Position numbers and translations under genes: made by a program
Shown here: piece after piece, positions 50,316-58,689 of the stretch
How positions within the stretch are numbered: position 1 is the stretch's first letter
Layout of the letters: the number at the start of each line of letters is the position of its first letter
Origin: Cryobacterium lactosi
GTDB lineage: Bacteria > Actinomycetota > Actinomycetes > Actinomycetales > Microbacteriaceae
Direction: 5' to 3'
Length of the DNA stretch: 64,000 nucleotides
Assembly (NCBI RefSeq): GCF_004403945.1
Contig: NZ_SOHM01000034.1
Span: 1 to 64,000 of the forward strand
Notes under the pieces: generated by a model
What the model was told of the DNA's origin: nothing
Seen by the model: the letters and a program-made list of their open reading frames with translations, nothing else
The model's database searches: none

Positions 50316-50732
50316 ATGGACGGAACCGAGATTTGGAACCATGAGATCCAACACACCGATACCGGGTCGAACAGGCCCGCAACCGTGCAGAACGTTGCAA
50401 TAGATCCCGCTATTCGCGACGAGTGGGAGGGCGCCTGGCCCCGTATCTGGATTGCTGCCGTGGCCCACGCGGGTCCAGACATTGATACCCGGCTATTCGA
50501 CGAGATCCGCGGCACTGCCAACGGCTCGTCCGAACGTGCCGATCTTCTCCACCGAATTATCGGACCCAGCTGGAGGGATGAGTTCGGCGACAGCGCGTTC
50601 GACCACGACGCGTACAGCACCTGGTCACAATCTGGAATGGCTACTCACACAGCAGCGTTGCCGACGCGACTGGAAGATGACCCCGAGCGACGCGACCTAC
50701 CGGCACTGATCCCCGCGTGGCATGCCGCCTGA
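50316..50732 (+). CDS. Hypothetical protein
   Basis: 138-aa acidic protein beginning MDGTEIWNHEIQHTDTGSNRP, with a Trp-rich centre (IRDEWEGAWPRIWIAAVAHAG). No domain recognised. ATG 50316 has only a weak ribosome site (GGCGAAG). It is in a region of lower GC. A real but poorly conserved gene is plausible. Confidence 0.5.
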   Translation: MDGTEIWNHEIQHTDTGSNRPATVQNVAIDPAIRDEWEGAWPRIWIAAVAHAGPDIDTRLFDEIRGTANGSSERADLLHRIIGPSWRDEFGDSAFDHDAYSTWSQSGMATHTAALPTRLEDDPERRDLPALIPAWHAA

Positions 50733-50797
50733 CGAAGATCGTCACCATCCCGTGTCTGGGCGTATTCACGCGCAGAATCAGCGAGAACGCCCTTCTC

Positions 50798-51766
50798 CTA
50801 ACAGCTGCAAGGCGTGCGGACAGCGCCAGCTACCGGCGCGCGTTGAGTGCCTTCGTCTGAATTGACACCGAAGATCTCCACTAATCGCCCACAACGGACG
50901 GGGTCGCTCGTGAGGCCATGGGTCAGGCCCCACAGCCAGTACTCAACGCTGCGATAGAACACCCATTTCCACGCTCTTTCGCGGTCGAGTTGCGCCTCGC
51001 GGACGACTGTCTCGAAGTGGACCACGACATCTCGGTCACTCATCTCGTCCAACCGAGTCCACAGAACCCTGGCAAGGTCGTATTCGAGGTCACCGCGAAG
51101 CAGGACGGGATCCACGGCCAACCATGGCTCGCGCTGCCCGGCGAGGACCTGGTCGAAATGGAGGTCACCGTTCACAGCGTGGGTGCCTGGGGTGGAATTC
51201 AGGTCACGGGCGACCGTGAGTGCTCGATCAAGGACGGACCGATCAAAGGGCTGGTCAAGCCGCGCCCATTCCGCGCTGAGCAGGAGGCTTCGGGCAGCGA
51301 CAACATCCGCGGTGGAGATCACGGTCAGGTCGGTGATAGGAACGGCCAGTCGTCGCATCAACCGTGCAATGAGGGGCACGGCCTCCGCCAACGGGAGGGT
51401 CGCGAGTGTGTGAGCGGTCTCGAGTCGTTCCAGGAGCATCGCACCGGCCTCGGCACTGTGCTCGATGAGCCGGACCGTTCCACGACCGGCCCAGAACTCG
51501 AGTGCCTCGATCTCGAGCTTGAAGGCGTCATGCGGTGGCGTCAATCGCAGGATGAGCCGGTCATCCTCGCGAGTCACCGGCAACACGATTGCATTCGAGC
51601 CGTGGAGGGCAGGGCCGTCCGGATGCAGCCCCCAGATGCCGCACATCTGCGCAAGCCTGACCCGAATGGTGTCGAGCCACGCTGTCCCCTCTGTCCGCCA
51701 CCGCGGCATCTCCCGGAAGGAGCGAGGGATCTCGATGTCGTCTGCAAGCCGGCCCGAATCGCTCAT
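50798..51766 (-). CDS. Streptomycin 6-kinase-family aminoglycoside phosphotransferase-like protein
   Basis: 322-aa kinase-fold protein of the APH(6)/hydroxyurea phosphotransferase family. The nucleotide-binding part has GSNAIVLPVTREDDRLILRLTPP; the catalytic Asp is in HAVNGDLHFDQVLA, and the metal Asp in WLAVDPVLLRGDLEYDLARVLW. Whether it modifies an aminoglycoside cannot be told. ATG 51766 abuts GGAGG with no spacer, which is unusual. It lies 13 bases after the end of the frame-shifted SdpI gene on the same strand. Confidence 0.8.
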   Translation of the reverse strand: MSDSGRLADDIEIPRSFREMPRWRTEGTAWLDTIRVRLAQMCGIWGLHPDGPALHGSNAIVLPVTREDDRLILRLTPPHDAFKLEIEALEFWAGRGTVRLIEHSAEAGAMLLERLETAHTLATLPLAEAVPLIARLMRRLAVPITDLTVISTADVVAARSLLLSAEWARLDQPFDRSVLDRALTVARDLNSTPGTHAVNGDLHFDQVLAGQREPWLAVDPVLLRGDLEYDLARVLWTRLDEMSDRDVVVHFETVVREAQLDRERAWKWVFYRSVEYWLWGLTHGLTSDPVRCGRLVEIFGVNSDEGTQRAPVAGAVRTPCSC

Positions 51767-51779
51767 CCTCCGAGCGTAG

Positions 51780-52149
51780 TCAAAGTGGGTTTCGCTGCGG
51801 GTCAGCGTTCTCACTGCTAGCCCGCACCGAAGCCGTGGTCGCCCGCGCGGCTCGATCTGCAAAACGCCACATTACGAGTGATACCGCCGCAACCAAGATG
51901 TATCCGCTAATGCTTCACTTCCACAATGGATAGTGCGGTTGCGTGAGTGCACGCTATGGCCGCTACAACAATCAGAAAGGGATTGGCGGAGGCGTGAGCA
52001 GCTCTCCATGCTGCGTCAGACACAAGCGTGTACTTCGTTCTGATGCCAATGGCGGGATTCCGGCTCAAGCCGCCGCGGCGCTGAACCAGGGCCAAGCCAA
52101 CCGCTACGAAAAACACGATGGCATAACCCATGATGGGCGGATAGAACAC
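51780..52149 (-). pseudogene. SdpI-family membrane protein gene with frameshift
   Basis: The first frame (52149-51907) encodes 80 aa with the SdpI pattern NPAIGIRTKYTLVSDAAWRAAH and one-and-a-half helices, ending EVKH-stop. The continuing frame from about 51909 to 51780 encodes ISGYILVAAVSLVMWRF then ADRAARATTASVRAS, a helix and tail expected for the family. One extra base (or two missing) near 51908-51912 joins them, giving about 122 aa. SdpI relatives give immunity to a toxin or affect signalling. A sequencing error is possible. Confidence 0.6.
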
Positions 52150-52434
52150 ACAAGGCTCCCCATCCAGGTTCGATTCTTCAGACGAATCCCGCCAACGTTC
52201 ATCGCCATAGAGAAGGGCGCCGTACGGAGTCTTGCAGCCCTAAATCGACGAGAAATGCGTGAACCTCGTACGGCCCGGGCTGTGCGTTTTTCCACCGGCC
52301 AGCATCAACGGTTGAGGAAGCGCAGCGAACACCATGAAGGAGTCTCCGTGAGGAAACGGATCACATGTGCCATTGGTAGAGCGGATCTTCGCCCCAGCGG
52401 GAACCCGATACGGGACTTGCGGACACGGTGGCGC
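52150..52434. other. Non-coding gap
   Basis: About 285 bases between the SdpI-family start and the lysR stop. No credible ORF, RNA or repeat was found. A TTGGTAGAGC string near 52375 resembles a tRNA D-arm, but no T-arm or acceptor match follows. Confidence 0.5.
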
Positions 52435-53313
52435 TCACCCCGGCTTCGTGGTCGCCTGCGCAACATCACGCATGCGTTCGACGCTGGGGTGCCACGGGCG
52501 GCCTGAGGGGCCGGTGAAGACGAGGGTGCGTTCGAGGTGTTGGTCGAGGACGACCATGACGAGGTTGTCGGTGAGCATGGTGAGAGCTAGGGCGGGCATG
52601 ATCGCCACTCCCAGGCCGGCCTCGATCATGCCCAGCAGGGTAGTGGTCGCGTGAACCCTTTGTGCAGGGACGTAGGGGAATCCAGCCATGGCGTGCATCG
52701 TCATGATTTGAGGCTCACAGCCACTGGTTGAGACCAACATCGGGTCATCGGTGAGATCGCCGAGGTTGATGCGCGTCTCGCCGGCGAGCGGGTGGTCGGC
52801 GCGGAGAACGGCACGGAAATCGTCACGAGCGAGGACGACGGCGCCGTGGTGGATGGGGTCGGGGTCGTTAAGTACGGCGGCATCCACCGCTCCCGTGTCG
52901 AGCCAGGTCTGGAGTTCTTCGTCACTGCCTTCGAACAGGCGCACGTCGAGCCCGGGCAGTTCCGCACGCCATCGGCTGAGCAGTTCAGGGACGAGACGAT
53001 GAGACGCCGTCACACCGGCCGCGAGGCGAACGGTTCCGATCATGGCGTCATGGCGGTGGAGGTCGACGGTTGCTTCGAGGGCCCGCACGCTGGCAAGGAC
53101 GCTACGGGCGTGCGCGAGGACCGCGTCGCCCAGCGGTGTCGTTGCGATTGTCGGCGCTCGGACAACGAGCGGGGCTCCCGTCATCGACTCCAGTGCGGCC
53201 AGGGAGTGCGAGACGGCGGACTGGCTCATCCGCAAGGAATCGGCCGCAGCCCCGAAACCCCCTTCGTCCACCACGGCGACGAGCACGTCCAGCTGCCGCA
53301 AGGTCACCGGCAT
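52435..53313 (-). CDS. LysR-family regulator
   Basis: 292-aa LTTR. The N-terminal winged HTH is LRQLDVLVAVVDEGGFGAAADSLRMSQSAVSHSLAALESMTGAPLVVR (residues 5-52), and the periplasmic-binding-like effector domain follows (from about residue 90). It is divergent from an EamA exporter with a 89-base gap, the classical LTTR-target layout, so it likely activates the exporter in response to its substrate. Confidence 0.93.
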   Translation of the reverse strand: MPVTLRQLDVLVAVVDEGGFGAAADSLRMSQSAVSHSLAALESMTGAPLVVRAPTIATTPLGDAVLAHARSVLASVRALEATVDLHRHDAMIGTVRLAAGVTASHRLVPELLSRWRAELPGLDVRLFEGSDEELQTWLDTGAVDAAVLNDPDPIHHGAVVLARDDFRAVLRADHPLAGETRINLGDLTDDPMLVSTSGCEPQIMTMHAMAGFPYVPAQRVHATTTLLGMIEAGLGVAIMPALALTMLTDNLVMVVLDQHLERTLVFTGPSGRPWHPSVERMRDVAQATTKPG

Positions 53314-53402
53314 GGATTAGTTTCGCACATGCACGGATGCGTCAGATTCATTTGATTCATGCCTGGAGCATAGCGGAGACTGACGGGGACGAACGGGGAA
53401 GC

Positions 53403-54413
53403 ATGGGCGTGGGCACCAACACAAGATCGGCATTGCTCAATGGACGGGGTCTGGCGCTCGGGGCGCAATATCTGGGGGCGGCCGCGGTGTGGGGGGCGAG
53501 CTTCCTCTTCATCAAAATCGCGGTGGAGGGACTCTCGCCCGCGCAACTCGTGCTCGGTCGGCTATTCTTCGGCGCCGTCGTCCTCGCCGGCATCATGCTG
53601 GTCACCCGGCGGCGCTGGCCACGTGGCCTACTGGTGTGGAGCCACCTCACGGCGATCGGCGCAATCATGTGCGTGGCCCCATTCCTGCTGTTCTCGTGGG
53701 CAGCGCAATACCTGCCCGCTGGCCTCTCCAGCATTTACAACGCGACCACTCCCATTGCGACGATGCTCGTCGCGCTGGCCATCCTTCCCGACGAACGACT
53801 CACCAGGATCAAGACCGCGGGCCTGTTCGTGGCCGCCGGCGGCGTCCTGCTCGTCGCGGCGCCCTGGACTGCCGTCGTCGACGCGTCCGGCGACATGTTC
53901 TTCTGGGCTCAATTGGCCTGCCTGGGCGGAACCACGTGTTACGGCCTCGGGTTCTCCTATACTCGCCGGTTTCTGCGCGGATCCACGTATGACGCCGTCA
54001 CCGTCTCCGCAGCGCAGATCGGGGCAGGAGCGGTCCTCATCGTGCTGCTCACGCCGTTCATCGGGATGACCCCTGTCGCGATCACTCCCGGCATCGCTGT
54101 GAGCGTGATCGTTCTCGGTGGCATCGGAACAGGCATCGCCTATGTCTGGTACACCAATGTCATTAACGCCTGGGGTGCCACGAACGCCTCAACGGTCACC
54201 TACCTGACTCCGATCGGTGGCGTAATCCTCGGCGTTCTGGTCCTCGGAGAAACGATTCTCTGGAATCAAGTCCTCGGTGGCATCGTCGTCGTTGTCGCGA
54301 TCCTTGTCAGCCAGGGACGGCTCCGGCTGCCTCGCGATTCCTGGGCAAGAAAGCTCAGCGAGACACCAACCGAAGACGCCTCGAGTCTGACCTCGCCAGT
54401 GGCGCACCGGTGA
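53403..54413 (+). CDS. EamA-family DMT transporter
   Basis: 336-aa ten-helix permease. EamA repeats include AAVWGASFLFIKIAVEGLSPAQLVLGRLFFGAVVLA and LSSIYNATTPIATMLVALAILPDERLT in the first half and ASTVTYLTPIGGVILGVLVLGETILWNQVLGG in the second. GGGGAA precedes ATG 53403. The cargo is likely a small metabolite, controlled by the divergent LysR gene. Confidence 0.9.
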   Translation: MGVGTNTRSALLNGRGLALGAQYLGAAAVWGASFLFIKIAVEGLSPAQLVLGRLFFGAVVLAGIMLVTRRRWPRGLLVWSHLTAIGAIMCVAPFLLFSWAAQYLPAGLSSIYNATTPIATMLVALAILPDERLTRIKTAGLFVAAGGVLLVAAPWTAVVDASGDMFFWAQLACLGGTTCYGLGFSYTRRFLRGSTYDAVTVSAAQIGAGAVLIVLLTPFIGMTPVAITPGIAVSVIVLGGIGTGIAYVWYTNVINAWGATNASTVTYLTPIGGVILGVLVLGETILWNQVLGGIVVVVAILVSQGRLRLPRDSWARKLSETPTEDASSLTSPVAHR

Positions 54414-54562
54414 ATTCGCAGACCGCACTGATCCCAAGCGCAATGTCGCGCCCGCCGGCCGGCGTCGGCGGACGCAGATTCGGCGCCAATTCGCCGAGCA
54501 TACGAAGTTTCGGGGGAGTGGCGTTTGCACGTTCAATACCAACCACACGAAGGAAAACCACT

Positions 54563-54658
54563 ATGGAAATCGCACTGGTCATTGCTGTCGTTCTCGCCCT
54601 CTTCGTAGGAGTAGCCAGTTACAAGAAACGATCCAGCACGGAGAAGGACAACGAGTAA
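54563..54658 (+). CDS. 31-aa single-helix membrane peptide
   Basis: MEIALVIAVVLALFVGVASYKKR followed by SSTEKDNE: one N-terminal membrane helix and a charged tail. AAGGAAAA lies 5 bases before ATG 54563. An in-frame upstream GTG (54410) would add 51 residues but lacks a ribosome site. Similar to small leader-like membrane peptides; function unknown. It may pair with the coiled-coil protein 380 bases downstream. Confidence 0.5.
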   Translation: MEIALVIAVVLALFVGVASYKKRSSTEKDNE

Positions 54659-55036
54659 TCTGTCGCAACCGTGCCTGCAAGTCGGACGCCTCCTGGAACG
54701 GTGTGCGCGAAACCGGGGGAGTGGCTCCGGCTCACGTCGGGTGCCAATCGGGAACGGCCACGGAGCACGTTCCACCGTGCCACGTTCGTTGCGGTCACCA
54801 GTAACCAGGGCAGCATCCGTCACCCAGAGGCTCGTTTCGAACGAAGACACCAACAGGCTCATGGGCCTACCTTGCCCGCCAAGCCGGAGGTGCTGCCTAA
54901 AGAGACGTGCGCGGCTCGCTGGCGACCGGCCGGCCACCCTGCACCTCAGAGAGAGCGATCTGCCGTTCGCACTTGACATCACAGCGAAGACGCTTGTGGA
55001 AGCCGTCGCCGCACAACAGGAAATGAGCGAAAAAGA
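54659..55036 (+). other. Intergenic stretch with possible remnant ORF
   Basis: A frame ending ATGA-overlapped with the next gene encodes LRESDLPFALDITAKTLVEA then VAAQQEMSEKE at its end, which looks coding, but the upstream part is Arg/Cys-rich and has no ribosome site. It could be the degraded remnant of a third small gene of this cluster. No repeat or RNA gene seen. Confidence 0.35.
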
Positions 55037-55285
55037 ATGATCTTCGACGAGAATCTTCCAACACTCCTTGTGCTTCTTCCCTTTATTGCCCTTGCGGGTG
55101 CCTTCCTCTACATGATTCTCCGGGCCCAGTGGCGATCGAAGGAGCGCATCGCGCAGAGTGGCCCCGAGCTGGCGGGAGCCCTCGCCGCCAGTACCGCAGC
55201 GACCCTCGGAGCTACCGAGCGGCTCGAACGGATTGATGCACGCTTGGCAAGTATCGAGAAGTCACTGAACGACAATTCCTCCTAA
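55037..55285 (+). CDS. 82-aa membrane-anchored coiled-coil protein
   Basis: MIFDENLPTLLVLLPFIALAGAFLYMILRAQWRSKER: one helix (about residues 9-29), a basic stop-transfer patch and then ATLGATERLERIDARLASIEKSL, a heptad-like C-terminus resembling phage-shock PspB-type anchors. ATG 55037 overlaps the previous frame's stop by ATGA. Function unknown. Confidence 0.65.
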   Translation: MIFDENLPTLLVLLPFIALAGAFLYMILRAQWRSKERIAQSGPELAGALAASTAATLGATERLERIDARLASIEKSLNDNSS

Positions 55286-55609
55286 GTTCGACAGTCGCTT
55301 TTGTGGGATGTGCGCCCGTCAAGTTCTTGAGACAATCTGATGTGTTTCTTCAACGCCGCTGCCGTTTGGTGGCGGTCGTGGTGAGCGGCCAGCGGATCGC
55401 TTCTGTGCACGCAATGAGCACAGGTGTGACTTTCGGCGCTATCTGGCGGCTTTGGTTTCGAGACACTCCACTGGCACCACAAGGAACGGCCAAGGATCCG
55501 CTGGGTCCAGCAGCTCGAGTGGCCTCTAGCACTGCTGACGCCTGTGAATAGTTGTAAATCTTTGCGCCGTCGCGCGCGAAGAACGTCTGCGGAAGGGTGT
55601 TCTGCAGGC
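55286..55609. other. Non-coding gap
   Basis: About 320 bases with no ORF that has both plausible composition and a ribosome site. Several frames stay open by GC bias only. No repeat, hairpin terminator or RNA gene was recognised. Confidence 0.5.
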
Positions 55610-56323
55610 TCAGGCCCGATTCTGGGCGAGGAGCACTTCGAGTTCCGCAACAACGAGGTCGGGTCGGGAGACGAACGGATGATGACCCGTCGGAAGTTCG
55701 ACGGAGCGTGTCGCCCGGGCGGCGTGGAAGCGTTGCAACTCGAGTGACGTGCTGCGGTCGTCGCCGCAGATCAGGTAGGTAGAGTCGATCCCTTCCCATC
55801 CCGCTTGCGACGTGGGTGTCGTGAACGCTCCGACTCCTTGGGCGGTCACGCGGCTCCATGCTTCCTCCTGAGCGGAACGCTCCGCATCCTGCAAGAATCG
55901 TTCGCCGAAAGACGCGACATCGTATCCGGCAATGCCAATCAGCCCGGCGCTGACCTCGTCGACAGCAACTGGGTTGGGTTCCCCGATCATGATCGAGCCC
56001 TGCGACTGCCCCACGTCCGGAAGGTATGACGAGATGTACAGCAGGTTTGAGACGGACGGGTGGCGCCCGGCTTCAGCGATGACCGTTCCGCCGTAAGAGT
56101 GACCGACCACGATCGCACTGTCGACCCGATCGAGCTCGCGTCGAAGAGCCTTGGCGTCCGCGAGGAGCCCACCGGCAGTCTCATCCGGAGCCGTCTCGCC
56201 ACACGATGGCAAAGCCACAGCTCGACTTATGACCCCGGTTCGTTCTTGCAGGAGCTCGGCTGTCGCACGCCACCACCATGCTCCGTCTCGCACCAGGGCG
56301 CCGTGCACGAAGATAACTTCCAT
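55610..56323 (-). CDS. Alpha/beta hydrolase (methylketone-synthase/salicylate-esterase-like)
   Basis: 237-aa hydrolase. It starts MEVIFVHGALVRDGAWWWRATAELLQ, with the HG oxyanion motif; the nucleophile is in IVVGHSYGGTVIAEA, the acid in ICGDDRSTS and the base in TGHHPFVSRPD. GGAGGAACAG precedes ATG 56323. It is divergent from tetR with a palindromic site between, so the hydrolase is likely induced by its substrate. Similar pairs degrade esters or quorum-type lactones; the substrate is not identified. Confidence 0.9.
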   Translation of the reverse strand: MEVIFVHGALVRDGAWWWRATAELLQERTGVISRAVALPSCGETAPDETAGGLLADAKALRRELDRVDSAIVVGHSYGGTVIAEAGRHPSVSNLLYISSYLPDVGQSQGSIMIGEPNPVAVDEVSAGLIGIAGYDVASFGERFLQDAERSAQEEAWSRVTAQGVGAFTTPTSQAGWEGIDSTYLICGDDRSTSLELQRFHAARATRSVELPTGHHPFVSRPDLVVAELEVLLAQNRA

Positions 56324-56364
56324 CTGTTCCTCCTTGGTCAACGGGTGTGCATCTTTAACGGTAT

Positions 56365-56382
56365 ACGTAGCGATCGTTACGT
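56365..56382. promoter_or_regulatory. 18-base TetR operator
   Basis: ACGTAGCGATCGTTACGT: halves ACGTAGCGA and TCGTTACGT match at 8 of 9 complementary positions. It lies 41 bases from the hydrolase ATG and 14 bases from the tetR ATG. Binding by the adjacent TetR is inferred. Confidence 0.7.
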
Positions 56383-56396
56383 GAAAAGATTGTGGC

Positions 56397-56969
56397 ATGG
56401 GTCGACAGCCGCAGCCGGAGATCGCGGACCAGCTCCTCGATCGGTGCACCGACCATGCCTTGGCTTTTGGCCTTCCTGACCGCCTTGAGCCATTCGTGCA
56501 AGCAACGGGGGTGTCCGCTCGCATGCTGCTGTATCACTTTGGCTCCAGAGACGAATTATCTGTTGCGGTACTGCGACGCGCCAGGCAGCGTCAGCTCACG
56601 AGCTTTGGGATGCTGTTGCGGGTCGTGCCAGGCGAGGACTACACGGAAACGCTCGGGAGGGCATGGGTGAGCATGACCGGCCCGGATGGGAAGTCCTTCC
56701 TTCGAATGTTCGGGCAGCTGCGCGAGCAGAGGGAGCGCTCTCTCTGGCCAGGCTTCCGCCGGCTCGCCACTACCGACTGGCTGGGTCCCCTCGAGACCGG
56801 CCTGGCGTCCATCGGCCGGGCCGGGTCGTCGACGATGGTCCTCGCGGTTATCCGGGGGCTGATGATGGACCTTGACGCCACGGCCGACGTCGCCCGCGTG
56901 GACCGGGCCTTTCATGAACTGCTGTGTAGCCTCAATCCGGCGGCGCCTGCGCCGCCTGAACGCGGCTAG
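56397..56969 (+). CDS. TetR-family regulator
   Basis: 190-aa regulator. The HTH region is FVQATGVSARMLLYHFGSRDELSVAVLRRAR (about residues 33-63), in the same TetR subclass as the regulator at 19140 (YHFGSRD). The effector domain follows. The N-terminal segment before the HTH is short. It is probably an autorepressor of the divergent hydrolase. Confidence 0.88.
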   Translation: MGRQPQPEIADQLLDRCTDHALAFGLPDRLEPFVQATGVSARMLLYHFGSRDELSVAVLRRARQRQLTSFGMLLRVVPGEDYTETLGRAWVSMTGPDGKSFLRMFGQLREQRERSLWPGFRRLATTDWLGPLETGLASIGRAGSSTMVLAVIRGLMMDLDATADVARVDRAFHELLCSLNPAAPAPPERG

Positions 56970-57036
56970 CGGATTCTGGAGCGCCGAATAGTGGTTGGGT
57001 CTCACTTAGGAAGCGTGAAGGACCTAGGCTTCCAGC

Positions 57037-57513
57037 ATGCCGGATAGCGATGAGCGGGGTCGATACGGACCGATTCGACGAGGATCGGGCGGTCAGCCCG
57101 CTCATCGCAAGCCGTTCGACATTTCCAGCCTGTCGGTGACCGGTCTGGTCATCATCTGCGAGCTCGATGATCCGCCTCCTGGGAATTCCAGGCCGTCCAT
57201 GAGCATGAAGTTGACCCAGTATTTGCGACTGTCCGACGAGTCGATGATTCGTCTCGACATGGACCGTGGAGTGTCCTCATTCCAGCACGGGCACAGTGGG
57301 ATTGTCTCCTGGAAACGCTCCGCAGTCGACGTGATCGCCGAGGTTCTCACGCTGGTGAAAGGGGATGATGTCGCGCAACCCGATTCCTTTCCGTGGGACG
57401 ACTATGCCGAGGCCGCACGCCTGCGGGGTATCGCGGTTGACGCTGAGGCACTGTGCGACCTCCCTCACACGGTGCTGCTGTCGGATGAGCTCGCATCGAT
57501 CTTCGAGTTTTGA
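57037..57513 (+). CDS. Hypothetical protein
   Basis: 158-aa acidic soluble protein. The middle reads ISSLSVTGLVIICELDDPPPGNSR and the C-terminus is Asp/Glu-rich (WDDYAEAARLRGIAVDAEALCDLPHTV). No family recognised. ATG 57037 has only a weak Shine-Dalgarno (CCAGC). Its codon pattern looks coding. Confidence 0.5.
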   Translation: MPDSDERGRYGPIRRGSGGQPAHRKPFDISSLSVTGLVIICELDDPPPGNSRPSMSMKLTQYLRLSDESMIRLDMDRGVSSFQHGHSGIVSWKRSAVDVIAEVLTLVKGDDVAQPDSFPWDDYAEAARLRGIAVDAEALCDLPHTVLLSDELASIFEF

Positions 57514-57624
57514 TCGGCGATGACCTCACGGCTGCGCCGAACAACCTCCTAGTGCTCGAGCTATAGAACACAACCGTCGGCGGTTGGGGGAACGCGCCGG
57601 CGGGGGAGAGGTCTGCAGCCGGCG

Positions 57625-57901
57625 TCACTTGCTGTCGATGTGGCCGATCGAAACAGTGCTGCCGCTGAACGCGGCACGGGCAACGGGCCAGCTGTTCTCA
57701 TCGACGTGCAGAGCGGTCCGAAGGTACGCCGTGCTCATCCGCTGGAAACGGCAACCCTTTCCGGGTTCTCGTCGGTGGTCTCGGCGACCTCGTATCCGAC
57801 GATCCCGCCACACTCAAGGTTCGGTCCCCAGTCTCGTATGCTCCAGCGCGTGCCCCTTGCAAGATTGGCTTGCCGCGGAGACTCGTGCTTGTGCGCAGGG
57901 A
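57625..57901 (-). pseudogene. Two-frame remnant of a small gene
   Basis: Reading the minus strand, one frame (about 57901-57735) encodes RGTRWSIRDWGPNLECGGIV and VAETTDENPERVAVSSG then stops. A second frame starting ATGA-overlapped encodes MSTAYLRTALHVDENSWPVA and AAFSGSTVSIGHIDSK. Both look coding by composition but neither has a ribosome site, and the first has no start. They may be one gene broken by a frameshift and 5' loss. Confidence 0.3.
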
Positions 57902-57917
57902 TTCCTAGTCTGGTTCA

Positions 57918-58466
57918 ATGACCAGTTCAAGCAGCGAGCTGCCTTCTCCGATGGGCGCGCGGGGTTCACACGAGGCTTCCCGCAACTTGGGCAGACACGT
58001 GCATCTCCGCGCCTCGTACGAACCACTCGTCAGAGCAGAATTAGAGGCCGTTGATGCTGAAGACATTTCGCCGATTAGAGGCGCCCAGGACACCGATGTG
58101 TGGTTGACCGAATGGCAGGTCGGCGATGACGGCTTTGATGTCGCTCTCGGTGAGCACGTCGACTGGGCTCTCGTCCCGATGGATCAAGCCTGGTCGTCCC
58201 GCTTGTTCGCAGGCCGTCGAACAGTCCTTCTACAGCGTGATATCGAGGCGGGGGCACGGGGGCACAGGACGGATTGGACGCACCGTTCCGGTCGTGTGGT
58301 TCGGATTGATCAGGTCTCGGTGCCTTACCGCCCGTCGCAAGCGCCAGCGGAACACGGACTGGTGCCAGAAACCGGTGGAGCAATGCAGCACAGTGTGCGG
58401 AGCCTGTGGACGCCGCGCGCACATCACGGTCAGATTGTCGGCTGGATAGTCCGACTTCGGGGCTGA
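57918..58466 (+). CDS. DUF6578-like hypothetical protein
   Basis: 182-aa protein. DTDVWLTEWQVGDDGFDVALGEHVDWALVP resembles the start of actinobacterial DUF6578 proteins (Trp-Gln motif followed by a beta sheet), and SGRVVRIDQVSVPYRPS matches the usual inner strand. The N-terminal 50 residues are low in pattern and may not be translated. Match is from pattern recognition only. Function unknown. Confidence 0.5.
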   Translation: MTSSSSELPSPMGARGSHEASRNLGRHVHLRASYEPLVRAELEAVDAEDISPIRGAQDTDVWLTEWQVGDDGFDVALGEHVDWALVPMDQAWSSRLFAGRRTVLLQRDIEAGARGHRTDWTHRSGRVVRIDQVSVPYRPSQAPAEHGLVPETGGAMQHSVRSLWTPRAHHGQIVGWIVRLRG

Positions 58467-58689
58467 GAAGCTCAAGCACGCTCCGTCGACCAAGGAAGCA
58501 GTGCCAGGCAGGACAGGCGCCCGGCGTCTCTTAACGCAGCTGGCGTAGGCGGCGCCTCTGAGCGGTCAACCGATCAGCTGCGGGCCCTCGCGGCTGGAGT
58601 CGGCGTTTTTGTGTCAGAGGGGGTTGCTCCTGCCGTAGCGGCATGTGGTCTGCTGGAAGCACATCCCGTCCCATTCCGAGAGGTTTGCC

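Noticed and set aside
52370..52430. tRNA-like string TTGGTAGAGC
   Set aside because: No acceptor stem pairing and no T-arm consensus follow within the expected distance.
55282..55653. 123-aa minus-strand open frame
   Set aside because: His/Ser/Arg-rich with no motif, no ribosome site, and it overlaps the hydrolase C-terminus.
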